64,000 nt of DNA from Latrodectus hesperus. Its lineage: Eukaryota > Arthropoda > Arachnida > Araneae > Theridiidae. Below, piece by piece: positions 12,061 to 23,228 of this stretch; the first letter of the stretch is position 1, and every line of letters begins with the position of its first letter. The notes beneath the pieces were generated by a model. That model searched no databases. It was given only the letters and a program-made list of their open reading frames with translations, and was not told the DNA's origin. The stretch spans positions 67,122,140-67,186,139 of the forward strand of contig CM075858.1 in assembly GCA_037975125.1 (NCBI GenBank), written 5' to 3'. The position numbers and the translations under genes were made by a program.

Positions 12061-13699
12061 CTGGTATTCTCTACAATTAGAACAAACTTTCAACGATTTA
12101 TTTTCCAAGCAGCAATAACGAGGCGAATATTGCCCATTATACCGGTTCCTTTCCTAATATCTCATCCTACGAACGCTGAATTTCTTATTTTTTCACATCA
12201 TTTGCATAATTCGGTAAGGTGCGCCTTCCCGGAAATTTGCATGATTTTCTGGCATTTTGCATTTTTAATTTCGGGCAGTATATTATTGAATGCAGGTAAA
12301 TTTTACATTTAATAAAAAAATTTAAGACAATTTTTAGTTAAAATTTTATTTTTTGAAAATTTTTAAAAGGTAAGAAACCGTTTCCAGGAACAACAAGAGG
12401 CATCCCTCAAAATGTACTTTTGAATTTTTGTTACATTTATAATTTTGTATACTTATCAGTCTTCATTTAAATTCAATAAATCTTTCATTGTTATTTCTAT
12501 CAAGAGACATTTCTATTATTATAAAGCTTCAGTATTAAGAACATAATGCATCTTGTAAAATAATACAATTAATTACAGTAAAGATTAAAAGAAAGAAAAA
12601 CATTTTTTGTAAAAATGATCATATTTATTTAGTACGCCCTCCAGAGAATGTCCCTGTATATAAAAATTCAATTTCTGATTAAAATAACAAGTCATTTTTT
12701 ATAAAACTTTAAAAAAAATTATAAAAAAATAGATTTATTCCCAAAGCTTTCTGATTTAAGTAACAAACTAACAAAAATCAATAAGTATATTATTACTTAA
12801 ATGAATATAATAATTCACAATACAATTAGAAATTATAATATTCTCCTTTCTATATACAAGGGTTGAATTAAGCATTACTAAGCATAATAAATGTCCTTTT
12901 AAATGTAATTCATGCATTTTTGACAAATTAAATAATTAAAAATCAGTGTTAAATATTTTACATTAAAAAATTATACTAATAAAATAATTACATTTTATAT
13001 TACTTTCTGTGTATTTGAATTTTTGTTCGCATTTATATAGAACTATAAATTTTGTTTTCTAACTCGACAGTTAGATACCTATTGCTGTTTTTTTTAATAT
13101 TTATTTTTTTATATCCTCTATCATTTTATGCTGTCAAATTCTCTACAATTATGAAATAAACTAACATGAATTTTGCTGTTCTGTCGAAAAGCAATCAATA
13201 TTTACTATTTCGCAAATTCCCCATGTTTTTCTTTCTTTCATGTATAATAATTGAAGAATTAAATAGATTTATCCACTTGAATTTTACAAAAAGATATATA
13301 AATGTTAAATGAACTGAAAATATAAGTAGTGATTTTATAAGTTTCTCAAAAGATTGTTTATTTTCCTTAGCAGAATGTTTCCATTTATTTTTCTATTGAT
13401 AAAGTTTTTGGTATTTATGCATTCTAAAACTTAGTTGTTGAAATTTATATCAATACATATAATCAGTGTAAGTTAAAATTAATGAACATGTTTTGTATGC
13501 ATTTTGCTCTGAAGCAGCTTTCCGAAATTGGAAAGAAGAGGGAAGTATGAGGTTGATCTTCCAAATGCAACCTGGCTCACATTTTGATCCTGCGTCAGGA
13601 AATATTTTCTTTCAAAACCTTCTGTATGTTGTAACATGGAAAAGCAAAACCTGTTTTTATATGTTTTAGCATTATACGATGGAAGAATCCCTCTAAAAA

Positions 13700-14760
13700 C
13701 TATATACGATTAAATTTTGCATGCTTCTCTTGAAGAATGTGACAGAAACATACTAGAGGCTTCAAACACACCAAGAAGATTGTTTGTTACAATGTAAGTC
13801 TGGAAATGCAAAGAATTTTTAAGGAAAGTAAAGATGACGGTGACGATCAGCTTTATTCTGCACTTCCAACAACAGACACCTGTTCGAAATACAGAACAGG
13901 TGCATGTTAATGGCAACATAAAGATTGTGCGCTATATTTTGAAATCAAATATTTATTTAAGCACTCAATAAATTGCTCACATTCTGAACATTTTAACATT
14001 TGGGATAGTGACTGAGGATTTGCAAATAAGACAGCTCAATACGAAAGTCATAGTAAAAGTGTTAACAAATGAATAAAATCAACTTCGATATTTGCGATTT
14101 GAAGAACTGTTGGAATTGAATAAAAATGATTAGCACTTCTTTGATTCTATCGTAATTGTAGATGAATTATGAATATCCGAATATGATCCAATTTCAAAAA
14201 GCCAGAGCTTTGAGTGGAACGCCAAACCCACTTCCTATCCAGCAAAAGCCCACGTTAGCATGTCGCGCATCAATGCAATTACTAATCGTTTCTCTGAGAT
14301 TAGAATAATTGTCCATTTCGTGATTGTTCCACCAGGATAGATTGTAAAATCACTATTTTGTGTAGAATTGTTCAAAATATCAAAACGCAGGGTCTCCCAG
14401 GTGAATAGCGACAAAAATTTGAGGAAATTTTACTGCAATAATACACCCAATCACAAGGCTTTCACCGACGTCGATTACTTGATCGCGAGCAAGAGCACAA
14501 AGTTTTTTAGCCTCCCTACAGTACCTATTCGGTTTTCTCGTGACTCTTATTTTGTTTCCTGACTGAAGAAAGATCTCAAAAAAAAATTAAAAGTGTATTG
14601 GAAACATTTAAACCCATTGTTCGTGCATGCGTGCACGTCACGTGATGTTGTTTAGAACATAGCAAATGAAGTTTGTAAATTGAGGAGAACGGATATGTTC
14701 TCGAGTGGCAATTAATCCCTATATCCTTTGTTACGTATGTTCGTGTCTGTAATAAATAAT
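13700..14760 (+). pseudogene. Decayed mariner (SETMAR-like) transposase
   Basis: Plus-strand fragments follow mariner transposase order: IKFCMLLLKNVTETY (helix-turn-helix end), SEYDPISKSQSFEWNAKP, RIIVHFVIVPPG, CNNTPNHKAF (catalytic DNAPxH changed to NNTPNH) and a C-terminal LKKDLKKKLKV-like piece. The catalytic Asp is lost and stops interrupt it. Confidence 0.7.
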
Positions 14761-15242
14761 TTAAAAAGACACTGGCCCGTCTTATGAGTTAATAATTATT
14801 ACATAATTTACTCATTTCTAAAATCATAACAGCACCCATGTTTCAAAGTTCCTTTAGAATATCCCGGCCAAGGATTTAAAGGGGGCGTTCTAGGCATGAA
14901 AATCGCGACTGTTAATGGTATTTATTCAGGAGATTCGTATTTTTAAGAGTTTTGATCATATGTAAAGATTAGATCAATAAATTAGTTTTTTAAAACAAGT
15001 ATATTTTAATATATACGCTGTACATGTATTTATATAAGTGTCTGGGGGCGTGTTTATGTATATTTTAACAGATTTTAGAAATAATTTCTATACTTAGAAA
15101 TTTAAAATTCGGTACTTTCGTTTATAAGTGAAACAAAATTAGATTAATTCAAAATATTACACAAACTATCAACTGAAATTTTTACCAATGACTTATAAAA
15201 ACATTTGAATTAAATATCTTAATGACAATTTTACTTTTTTAG

Positions 15243-15278
15243 GGCATAGAATTGAAGAACCAGGCAGACATGTTCACG
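15243..15278 (+). CDS. 12-residue module exon (36 nt)
   Basis: Acceptor CTTTTTTAG, donor GTGAGT. Encodes R-H-R-I-E-E-P-G-R-H-V-H in phase 1, first of the HVH modules. Its closest relative is the next exon 123 nt downstream, indicating local tandem duplication. Confidence 0.85.
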
Positions 15279-15401
15279 GTGAGTAAATATTTTATTTGTG
15301 GCATTGGGTTACCTTTATAAATCAGGAAAATATTTTGAAACTTTTAAAAACACTATCTGACTTTATTTTTAAAAAATACTATAAAAACATGTTTTTTATA
15401 G

Positions 15402-15437
15402 AACATAAAATTGAAGAACCTGGTAAACATGTACACA
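15402..15437 (+). CDS. 12-residue module exon (36 nt)
   Basis: Acceptor GTTTTTTATAG, donor GTAAGT. Encodes E-H-K-I-E-E-P-G-K-H-V-H. Against the preceding exon there are three synonymous changes and conservative Arg/Lys exchanges, as expected for selected coding sequence. Confidence 0.88.
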
Positions 15438-15569
15438 GTAAGTAAACATTCAATTTTTGCTATTACGGTGATTTTATTAGCCAGAAATAATGTAAGGGTG
15501 TTAAGGAAATCAGAGATTAACTTTATTTTATATAAATGATTAAAGTTGTTATACACTAATTTTTGTTGG

Positions 15570-15607
15570 AGCATAAATTTGAAGAACCAGGTTAAAAACA
15601 TCTATGG
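15570..15607 (+). pseudogene. Dead copy of the 12-residue module exon
   Basis: Clearly homologous to the exon at 15402 (CATAAA.TTGAAGAACC core) but the acceptor AG is absent, an extra T breaks the frame (GGT TAA), and the HVH end is lost. Lies 133 nt after the live copy. Confidence 0.75.
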
Positions 15608-16160
15608 TAGTTAAGTGTCTTTGAAAATATACTTAATGTATATAAAAGAGAAAAGTATGAAAATGAATCCAATTATTTGGGAGAAAATCCCTTAATCGAT
15701 AATAGATTTTTAATATTCTAAATCATAGCAAAATTATCTCATTGAAAAAGAGATTTAACGGATAAAAATTTGCAAAATTAGTTATGTATTATTGTAAGCA
15801 ACCATACATATATACTAAACAAAGTATTATAAATGTTTCATTTAACTTGAAATGATTCTTTCTTGCAAAATATTTCAATCAATATTATCTGTCATATTAC
15901 AGCTAATGAAAGTCCAGTATAACAATTGCTCAGATAACATCCTAGCAAAACTTTTTTTAATTAAAATATTAATATTAAAATGAGTCATGTCTTTAAATCA
16001 TGTTTTGAGTCATGTCATTAAAATGAGTCTGCATCATATTTTTAAAATATCATGAAAGTATATTTATGTCCTTGAAATACAGTGTAGACAGTTTAAGGAG
16101 TTTACATAAATACATTAGAAACGTTTAAAAGAAATTGCATTATACCGATTTTTCTTGCAG

Positions 16161-16178
16161 AAACTCAGTCTATTGTAT
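16161..16178 (+). CDS. Possible extra 18-nt micro-exon
   Basis: A strong acceptor (TTTTTCTTGCAG) is followed 18 nt later by GTGAGG. The insert is phase-1 symmetric and open, reading K-T-Q-S-I-V. It does not resemble the surrounding HVH modules, so it may be a chance match. Confidence 0.3.
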
Positions 16179-18098
16179 GTGAGGCATTTTTTGTCTTGTA
16201 GTTAAAAAATGCCAAAACCCAATATTAATTTCTAATTAAACATTAATTTACATTTGGAAAATATTTTGGATTTTTGAGGTTTTTGCATTTTAAAAAAGTG
16301 AATTGCTCACTGTCATTTTGAATGATAAAATTTCGATACATAGGAGCTTCTTATGAAAACATTTTCTTACATTTTAATGAAATTTATAATGTGAATTATT
16401 TTCAATGTTTGCACAAGCAAAGTAGCTTATAGAAACCGATCAAAAATATCTAATTTGAAAGTTTTACATTTAAATAAAAAAATGCACTAGTTTAATACAA
16501 ACCAGCTCATTACTTGATACAAAATTTAATTTACAATTGTTTATCTTAATAACTTTTTTTATTTGTTTGATGATTTTTCACTAGCTGAAAACTCTAATAG
16601 TTAAAATTATTATTAAATAAATTTAAAAATAAATAAATAAATAAAATTAAAAACTAAAATATCCACTATGTCATTATTTCCTTAGAGGAATTTTCCTTAA
16701 TAGTGAACTCAATTCGTTATATAATCCTCAGGATAAAAAAAAACAAAAATCTAAATATCTACTTTATAACAGACATGTGAGCAAAGTACAATCTTCATTA
16801 GAACTATGATGTACGGATGATGCATGCTCTTCAAATTAGAAGGTGCTGGGTTTTGAGTACTTTTGATGATAAGAGGTTGCTGCGTTTCTATATTATGCAC
16901 TCTTATGTTGGGGTACTTGTTTAAAAGTGGCACTTGAATCACCTCATTTGCGATACTAGAATTCAAATCTCTATCTATGAAACATTCTCCGTGGATACCG
17001 CAAAATCTTACAAAATCCTATGGTCTTTTTAACAGTTCACTATTCAGATTTAAATATCTATTTACAAACTTACAGACCCTTCTCTTCAGAGCAGAAAGAC
17101 ATGTATTCGAGCACAAAATTTATTGAAAGCACACAATAGATGGGACACTTATTCTCCCTACATTGGAATAGGTTCTAGGGAGTTTTATAGGGTTTCATTC
17201 CTTGAAACATCAGTATTGTCCAAAATATATGTAAAGTTCTTTTGGAATGTAATAAGCAGAAAGTATACGAAATGTCTTAGAATGACTTTCGGATATTGAG
17301 ATACCCGTTTCTAAGTGGGAATGTTTTCAAACATCAACTCCATTTTTGAACAACAGCTAGGATTGAACCCAATACTCTATTTTGTAAAGGTTGACTCTTA
17401 CACGAAGCCTCTGTGATTCTAAAATGTGCTACATATTATAATATTTCTAAATTAAGAAATATTACCATTTGACATTTTGTAATTAAGATTTAAAAAATTA
17501 TAATTTCTCTTACGCCTTTGATTATACATCGTCAAATATCTGACAGTTTTAAGTTTTCTAGCTGTATGATAACAAAAAGAAATGAAAAAAAAAATCCTCT
17601 TGGAAAATTTTATATAAAACTTTAATTTTATCTTCTCCATAGTGACTTCTATATTAATAAAAAATAATTCAATTCTACTTAGAAAAATCAAAAATATTGT
17701 GATGATTTCAAGAAAATTTCTTTAATACCTCTAATTAAACATCAAAAGGAAATTATTTTAGAAAGTAAGATAAGGGGAGTAAAATAATAATTAGATTTAC
17801 TGTATTACACAAATTGGATTCTTTTTTTTTAATTCAATAATCTTGAAAACTTTAGAAATCATTATTTTCCTATTTAAAGTAGTTTTGTATATTTCTGAGG
17901 AATAGTTGATTTTAAAATCATAGAATTAGAGAGGAATATTTTATAGGAAGTAGTTAATGTAGTAAATATTAAAAGTATGTTAATTTTTCATAAGTTTCAC
18001 TTCCCCAAAGAAATAGTTTTAAAATATGCTTATGACATTGATTAATTTTTTTTTTTTTTTGCTTAAAAAATACAAAAAATCTTTAAATTATTTTACTG

Positions 18099-18134
18099 AG
18101 TGCAAAATTGAAGTGCCAAGCAAACATGTTCATA
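18099..18134 (+). pseudogene. Dead copy of the 12-residue module exon
   Basis: Reads C-K-I-E-V-P-S-K-H-V-H in the module frame, but the acceptor has become CTG and the donor GT has become TA. The reading frame is still intact, suggesting loss of splicing came first. Confidence 0.75.
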
Positions 18135-18269
18135 TAGACTAAAAAGTTAATCTTGATACTTAATGATTTTCATTAAAATTATATATTTTGTATAAAAGTT
18201 TAATTATCCTATTTTTTTACAAAAATAAATTTTTAAAAGATGTCCTCATGCATGCATTTATTTTTATAG

Positions 18270-18305
18270 CATACAAAACAGGAGAACCCGGCGTGCATGT
18301 TCACA
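18270..18305 (+). CDS. 12-residue module exon (36 nt)
   Basis: Acceptor TTTTTATAG, donor GTAAGT. Encodes T-Y-K-T-G-E-P-G-V-H-V-H. It lies 135 nt after the dead copy at 18099, the same spacing scale as the other recent duplicates. Confidence 0.88.
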
Positions 18306-19081
18306 GTAAGTATATATATGTCTTCTAAAAATCACAAATAAGTAAAAAAATAAAAGGATAAAGTAAAAGCATTATTATCTTTTTTTGGTAAAAGTAAATA
18401 AATTATATCTCTAAGTATCAATCTAAATTATTCTTTCTTACAAATTGTTTCAAAGGTGTACAAAGTGTTTATTCTTTAGTCCTTTATTAAAAAAAACAAG
18501 CTGTTTTTGTTTCAATATCCATTAAATTGAAAAACAACTACGTTTAAATCTATTTTATATAAAATTATACTTAATATAAATCAATTTCTATTCAGTGCAG
18601 AGAAATATTAATCACCAATAAGACGAAAGAATTAATGACATTTTTTAATTTTTTAAATCTTTAAATCTGTCTTTGTAATCTACAAATAAAAAATATAAAT
18701 AGACAATGAATTTTTAATTTATAAGGAAAAACACAATCTATTCCTATATGAAAATATTTATTGAAATACGAGTATACACACATTTATTTTTCATTAAAAT
18801 TTTGAAAGTGCGCTGAAAAGTTTGTACAAATATAATACTAACAAATGGAGTTTTATCCGAGACTGGAGCATTTACATAAAATACCTATGCAAATATAGAT
18901 TCGCATTTAAAATTTTTTATCAAAAGTAAAATATATCCACTATTGTTTTATTGTTATTTGTCAGATTTTCAACTCTTACAACTGCATTCGATAACGCTTA
19001 ATTGATAAATGTTGACTTACTTAAACCTTTTTGTTGAGATATTGAAGTCATATTTATAAAGAATATCTTTTATTTCCATTG

Positions 19082-19135
19082 AACACAAAACTGAAGAGCC
19101 CATTGTACGCGAGCATGGCAAAAATTATGTGTATC
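19082..19135 (+). pseudogene. Longer module exon with lost acceptor (54 nt)
   Basis: Reads E-H-K-T-E-E-P-I-V-R-E-H-G-K-N-Y-V-Y in phase 1 with a good donor GTAAGC and an open frame of 54 nt. The acceptor dinucleotide is TG instead of AG (TTTCCATTG). Either a recently disabled exon or a rare non-canonical acceptor. Confidence 0.6.
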
Positions 19136-21561
19136 GTAAGCAGGAATTCTAGATTTTTACTTAGTAATGCAGAAATAAAAAAGAAGTAGATATATTTATA
19201 TGATATCAATTTAAATGGTAAAATTTTCAAATATTGGTGAACTTTTTTTTTCTTTGTAAACTTTTATAAACAAAATATATTCCATTTTAAAACTTTAGGA
19301 TATCATAAAACGTACTATTTCATTATTTATTTCAAGTTCAAATAAAACTATCTTGAAAACCATTTTGAGCGGAACTTAGAACTCTTATACATCTTAAAGA
19401 AAGCAATAAAAATCATAATAATAAATCTAAATTAAAGTTGGAAATTTCATGCAATAATTATATTCTTTAGTGTTATTAAACTTTCGTTGTAAATTACTAG
19501 AAAAATTAATCAAAATATTTCAAACAGTTAAAATGAGAAGTAATTTAATCCAAAAATTTTTATTTGAGTAATGTTATTAATGACTTACTTCAATAATTAT
19601 CATTATATTGAATTGATAGTTATTTCATAATTACTTAAATGCTCTCTGCTAAGATATTGAAAATTTATTGGTCGAGTAGCATGTGGTTATTTTTAACAAA
19701 TTACATATATTCACCTACTAAAATTAATGTATCAATATTAATATTAACATTTTTTTAATATTAGATTGAGAAAACAATGAATTTATTACCTTTCTCACTC
19801 AAAAACTTAAATGTTTACGCATTTTATAGAATATGTGCTATTTGTCAAAAATTCTAAATAAGTATATGGTTTACAAAAATTTTTAAAAAATATCAATTAA
19901 TTTTGATAAAACAGTTATAGTTTTTCTTTTTATTAAGTTTTGATAATTTTATATAATACATGAGTAAATAAAAACTAAAGTGAATAATGTGTTATTGAAA
20001 TAAAAAAATAAAACATAGTCGTTTCAGTTTTTTATTTCTATGTTAAACGATGAATATTATGAGACCATATTTTCGAACAATGTTATTTCGAGCTTGATTT
20101 CAGACGATTTTATCTTTCGTCCAATGATGAAATCTGTTTTTAAATATTCTAAAAAATAGGTTTTCACGAAATTTAAAAAAAGTTATTTTTAAATACAATA
20201 ATATCAGAACCTACAAGCAAAATTTAGCAAACATCAGTTAATTTATTTATTGTTAATTACGTTTTGTATTTATATTAGCACTTAATAAGTGATATAAAAT
20301 TAAAAAAAATCAAATATATTAAAATAGTCAAAGAACTGTAGTATTTCTGTTATAGTTGGTTAAATATTTCTCCCTCATTATATTTATAATATAATATATT
20401 TTCACTATGGAATAATTATCTTTTTCTTACAATACGAATGCATATCGGAAAGAATTTAGATACTTCATATATAAATAGCATAAAATCTAATAATTTGCAA
20501 TAAAAATTTAATCATAATAATCATTTAATCATAATAACTATAAAAATAAAATGAATCTATATCAGAAGAATTGAAAAATAAAGAATTTCGTTACCAAATA
20601 TTGATTTAGAAAATACAATAAATCACAATTTTGTAACCAATATGAGTTTAATAAATTTAATAATTGATAAAATTGACATAAGTTATTTCGCAACTCAATA
20701 TAAATATTTTGAAGAAAGAATGACATTTTGCTGGATGAAAATTTTAAATTTAACAAACATTTCAAAATTTCTTTTGCAAGAGCTGAAGTTAAAGTATCTG
20801 CGAATAGAGTGATATATTGAAAACTGACGTACAAGTTCATGTTGAATTTTATTCATTTAAAATGGTTATTGGAATTATTTCTATTTACTATTTAATGAAT
20901 GAGGGAAGATCTGCATACAAAACATTTCAAAATCTTTCATCTATAAATATGTTAGAAATCTGTTTCTACTGAGCAGAAATAGAATAAAATTTAGTTTTGA
21001 CGAATAAAATGAAATATCTTCTAGAAAAATACATAATAAATCATAAACTGCTACTGAAACTAACCATTATAAATTGCTCTTTAAATTTGCGTTAAAAATT
21101 ATTTTTAAAAAAATGCAATGAGATTTCCAATTAAAAATATTATCATGAAACCTTGAGTCAAGAAAGATTTTTGAATAGTTTGATTATTTTATTGAATTAT
21201 TAAAACAATTTACCTTGATAAATAAAGAATATTGTTCACCAGTTCTTATACTGAAGATCTGAAGATCTTTTGTAGTTCTTTTCTAATCCCGTTTCTCTTT
21301 TTTTGTTTCAAGAAAAAGTTTAAGTTTTTAATTTATAATTAAATATTATAAAATATAAGTTGTATATAATATTTGATATTTAAGAACTGAAATCTTTTAA
21401 ATTTTGTGTTTAATTTATAATCCGCAATATGATGTCGCTTGCAAGTAGGATTTAATATTTGTTTAAAATAATAATATTACAATTTTTTTCTATTTATTTA
21501 ACAACTTTCATGAATTTTAATTACACTAGCAAATTAAGGAATTATATGTTTACTATTTTAA

Positions 21562-21597
21562 AATACAAAACAGGAAGACCAAATAAACACGTTCACA
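21562..21597 (+). pseudogene. Dead copy of the 12-residue module exon
   Basis: Reads x-Y-K-T-G-R-P-N-K-H-V-H with intact frame, but both the acceptor (TTTAAA) and the donor (GAAAGT) are gone. Confidence 0.75.
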
Positions 21598-21830
21598 GAA
21601 AGTAAATAATCTTTTTTAATCAAAAATACATGTGTGATCCAAATGTTTCCGATAAATATTACAATATAGATTTCAATTTAAAAATTTCATAAAATAACTT
21701 GAAATTAAGATTTAATATTTGCTTGAAAGGAAGTCATTGTATTATTGTATTTATTAAATTATTTACATAATTTTTGCTTGTAATGGTAAATCAAGAGAAA
21801 ACTATTTTAATATATGGTTTATTATTTTAG

Positions 21831-21863
21831 CATATGGAACAGGAGGTGGTAAACACGTTCACA
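21831..21863 (+). CDS. Short module exon (33 nt)
   Basis: Acceptor ATTATTTTAG, donor GTAAGT. Encodes [11 protein letters not shown], one residue shorter than the usual module. Confidence 0.85.
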
Positions 21864-21938
21864 GTAAGTAAAAATTCAATTTTTGAACTTAAAAATAGAT
21901 GTGTTAATCATGAGAATTTGTATAGTTTATGTTCTATA

Positions 21939-22101
<163 letters not shown>

Positions 22102-22147
22102 TTGACAATTATAAACACTCAAAATTACTTTTTACATATTTTTATAG

Positions 22148-22186
22148 CTTACAAAACTGGAGGACCACCTAATGTAAACGTATATA
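22148..22186 (+). CDS. Variant module exon (39 nt)
   Basis: Acceptor TTTTTATAG, donor GTAAGC. Encodes [13 protein letters not shown]: the HVH end is replaced by N-V-N-V-Y. Confidence 0.85.
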
Positions 22187-22321
22187 GTAAGCAAATATAT
22201 ACATAAATACTTATTATCTTTGTGTACATTTGTGGAAAAATGCATCAAAATGTTTAAAGATAACTTCACATTTATAATTATCTGTACAAAATGTTTCAAT
22301 CGTTATTTTTTCTTTTTGTAG

Positions 22322-22357
22322 AATACAAAACTGGTGAACCTGATGTACATGTTCACA
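22322..22357 (+). CDS. 12-residue module exon (36 nt)
   Basis: Acceptor TTTTTGTAG, donor GTAAGT. Encodes K-Y-K-T-G-E-P-D-V-H-V-H, close to the consensus of the series. Confidence 0.9.
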
Positions 22358-22575
22358 GTAAGTAAATATTTAAATTAAGATTATTTAAAAACTTAATGAA
22401 AAAACGCATAACACAATTTGTTTCATTATACTCCTGACCCTAAAAAAATAGATTTTTTCTAAATTAAGTATTTACAAAGCATATAAACTATATAATCACT
22501 TAAAGATCACTTTTTGAAATTATGATTTAAAAAATGTTATATAAAATGTTTTAATTCTCATTGGTATTTTTATAG

Positions 22576-22611
22576 AATACGAAACTAAAGAACCTGATGT
22601 ACATGTTCACA
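22576..22611 (+). CDS. 12-residue module exon (36 nt)
   Basis: Acceptor TTTTTATAG, donor GTAAGT. Encodes K-Y-E-T-K-E-P-D-V-H-V-H. The last 22 nt of the exon and the start of the intron match the exon at 22322, so the two arose by recent tandem duplication of about 250 bp. Confidence 0.9.
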
Positions 22612-22963
22612 GTAAGTAACTATTTCATTGAAGATTCTAAAACATTTTAATGAAAAAATAGCTATTGTACTGGAGAAAGCTTATTTTACGAGGACTATAA
22701 AAATTTTCATTTGTAATAAGCATAAAATTCAGATTTATAATAAGCATTTTTTTTCAAAAAGTATTAAAAATGTGTGTAATTTTGCATTTATCTAAAAATT
22801 AAACTTTGATAAAAAAAAAAATATTAAAATTTGGAATTCTTGTATTCCTTATACTTCATTGCATTATCTATTTTTTATTTTAAAGTTTATAGTATTTAAA
22901 TATGAATACTAAAAGGGACAATTAGATGCATTATTTCATTGCAAATAATTGTTTTATTTCCAG

Positions 22964-22996
22964 AATACAAAACTGGTGGTGATCTAAATGTTCATA
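22964..22996 (+). pseudogene. Module exon with mutated donor (33 nt)
   Basis: Good acceptor TTTATTTCCAG and open frame K-Y-K-T-G-G-D-L-N-V-H, but the donor reads ATAAGG where GTAAGG is expected: a single G-to-A change at the first intron base. Probably skipped in this allele. Confidence 0.65.
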
Positions 22997-23180
22997 ATAA
23001 GGAAATATTTTATATTCGTTCTTTTAATAAAATAATAATCATTGACTAAAATATATTTCATTAGTGAAATAAATATTTGTTATTTTGATTTAATTTTATA
23101 TTTTCGAATATTATTATTAAATCATAATAATCACATAAATTATGTTAAATAATGTTTGAAAATGATTACTTTGCTTGCAG

Positions 23181-23228
23181 AATACAAAACCGGCAAAGAT
23201 GTAGATGTAAAAGATGTAGATGTTAAAA
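23181..23228 (+). CDS. Extended module exon (48 nt)
   Basis: Acceptor TTTGCTTGCAG, donor GTAAGC. Encodes K-Y-K-T-G then K-D-V-D-V-K-D-V-D-V-K: the HVH core is replaced by an internally duplicated acidic DVDVK. Confidence 0.85.

Larger units (their letters stand above)
10318..15242 (+). other. Intron (4.9 kb)
   Basis: Contains two decayed Tc1/mariner copies (11040-12060 minus, 13700-14760 plus). The remainder is AT-rich with no exon I can support. An AAAAG/GTAAGA site near 12370 looks like a fused acceptor-donor but has a poor pyrimidine tract. Confidence 0.6.
15438..18269 (+). other. Intron (2.8 kb) with two dead exon copies
   Basis: Carries decayed module exons at 15570 and 18099 and one possible extra micro-exon at 16161. 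A GC-richer piece at about 16750-17400 shows no recognisable coding or repeat identity. Confidence 0.6.
18306..21830 (+). other. Intron (3.5 kb) with two dead exon copies
   Basis: AT-rich; contains the dead exon copies at 19082 and 21562. No transposon protein is recognisable. Confidence 0.6.
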
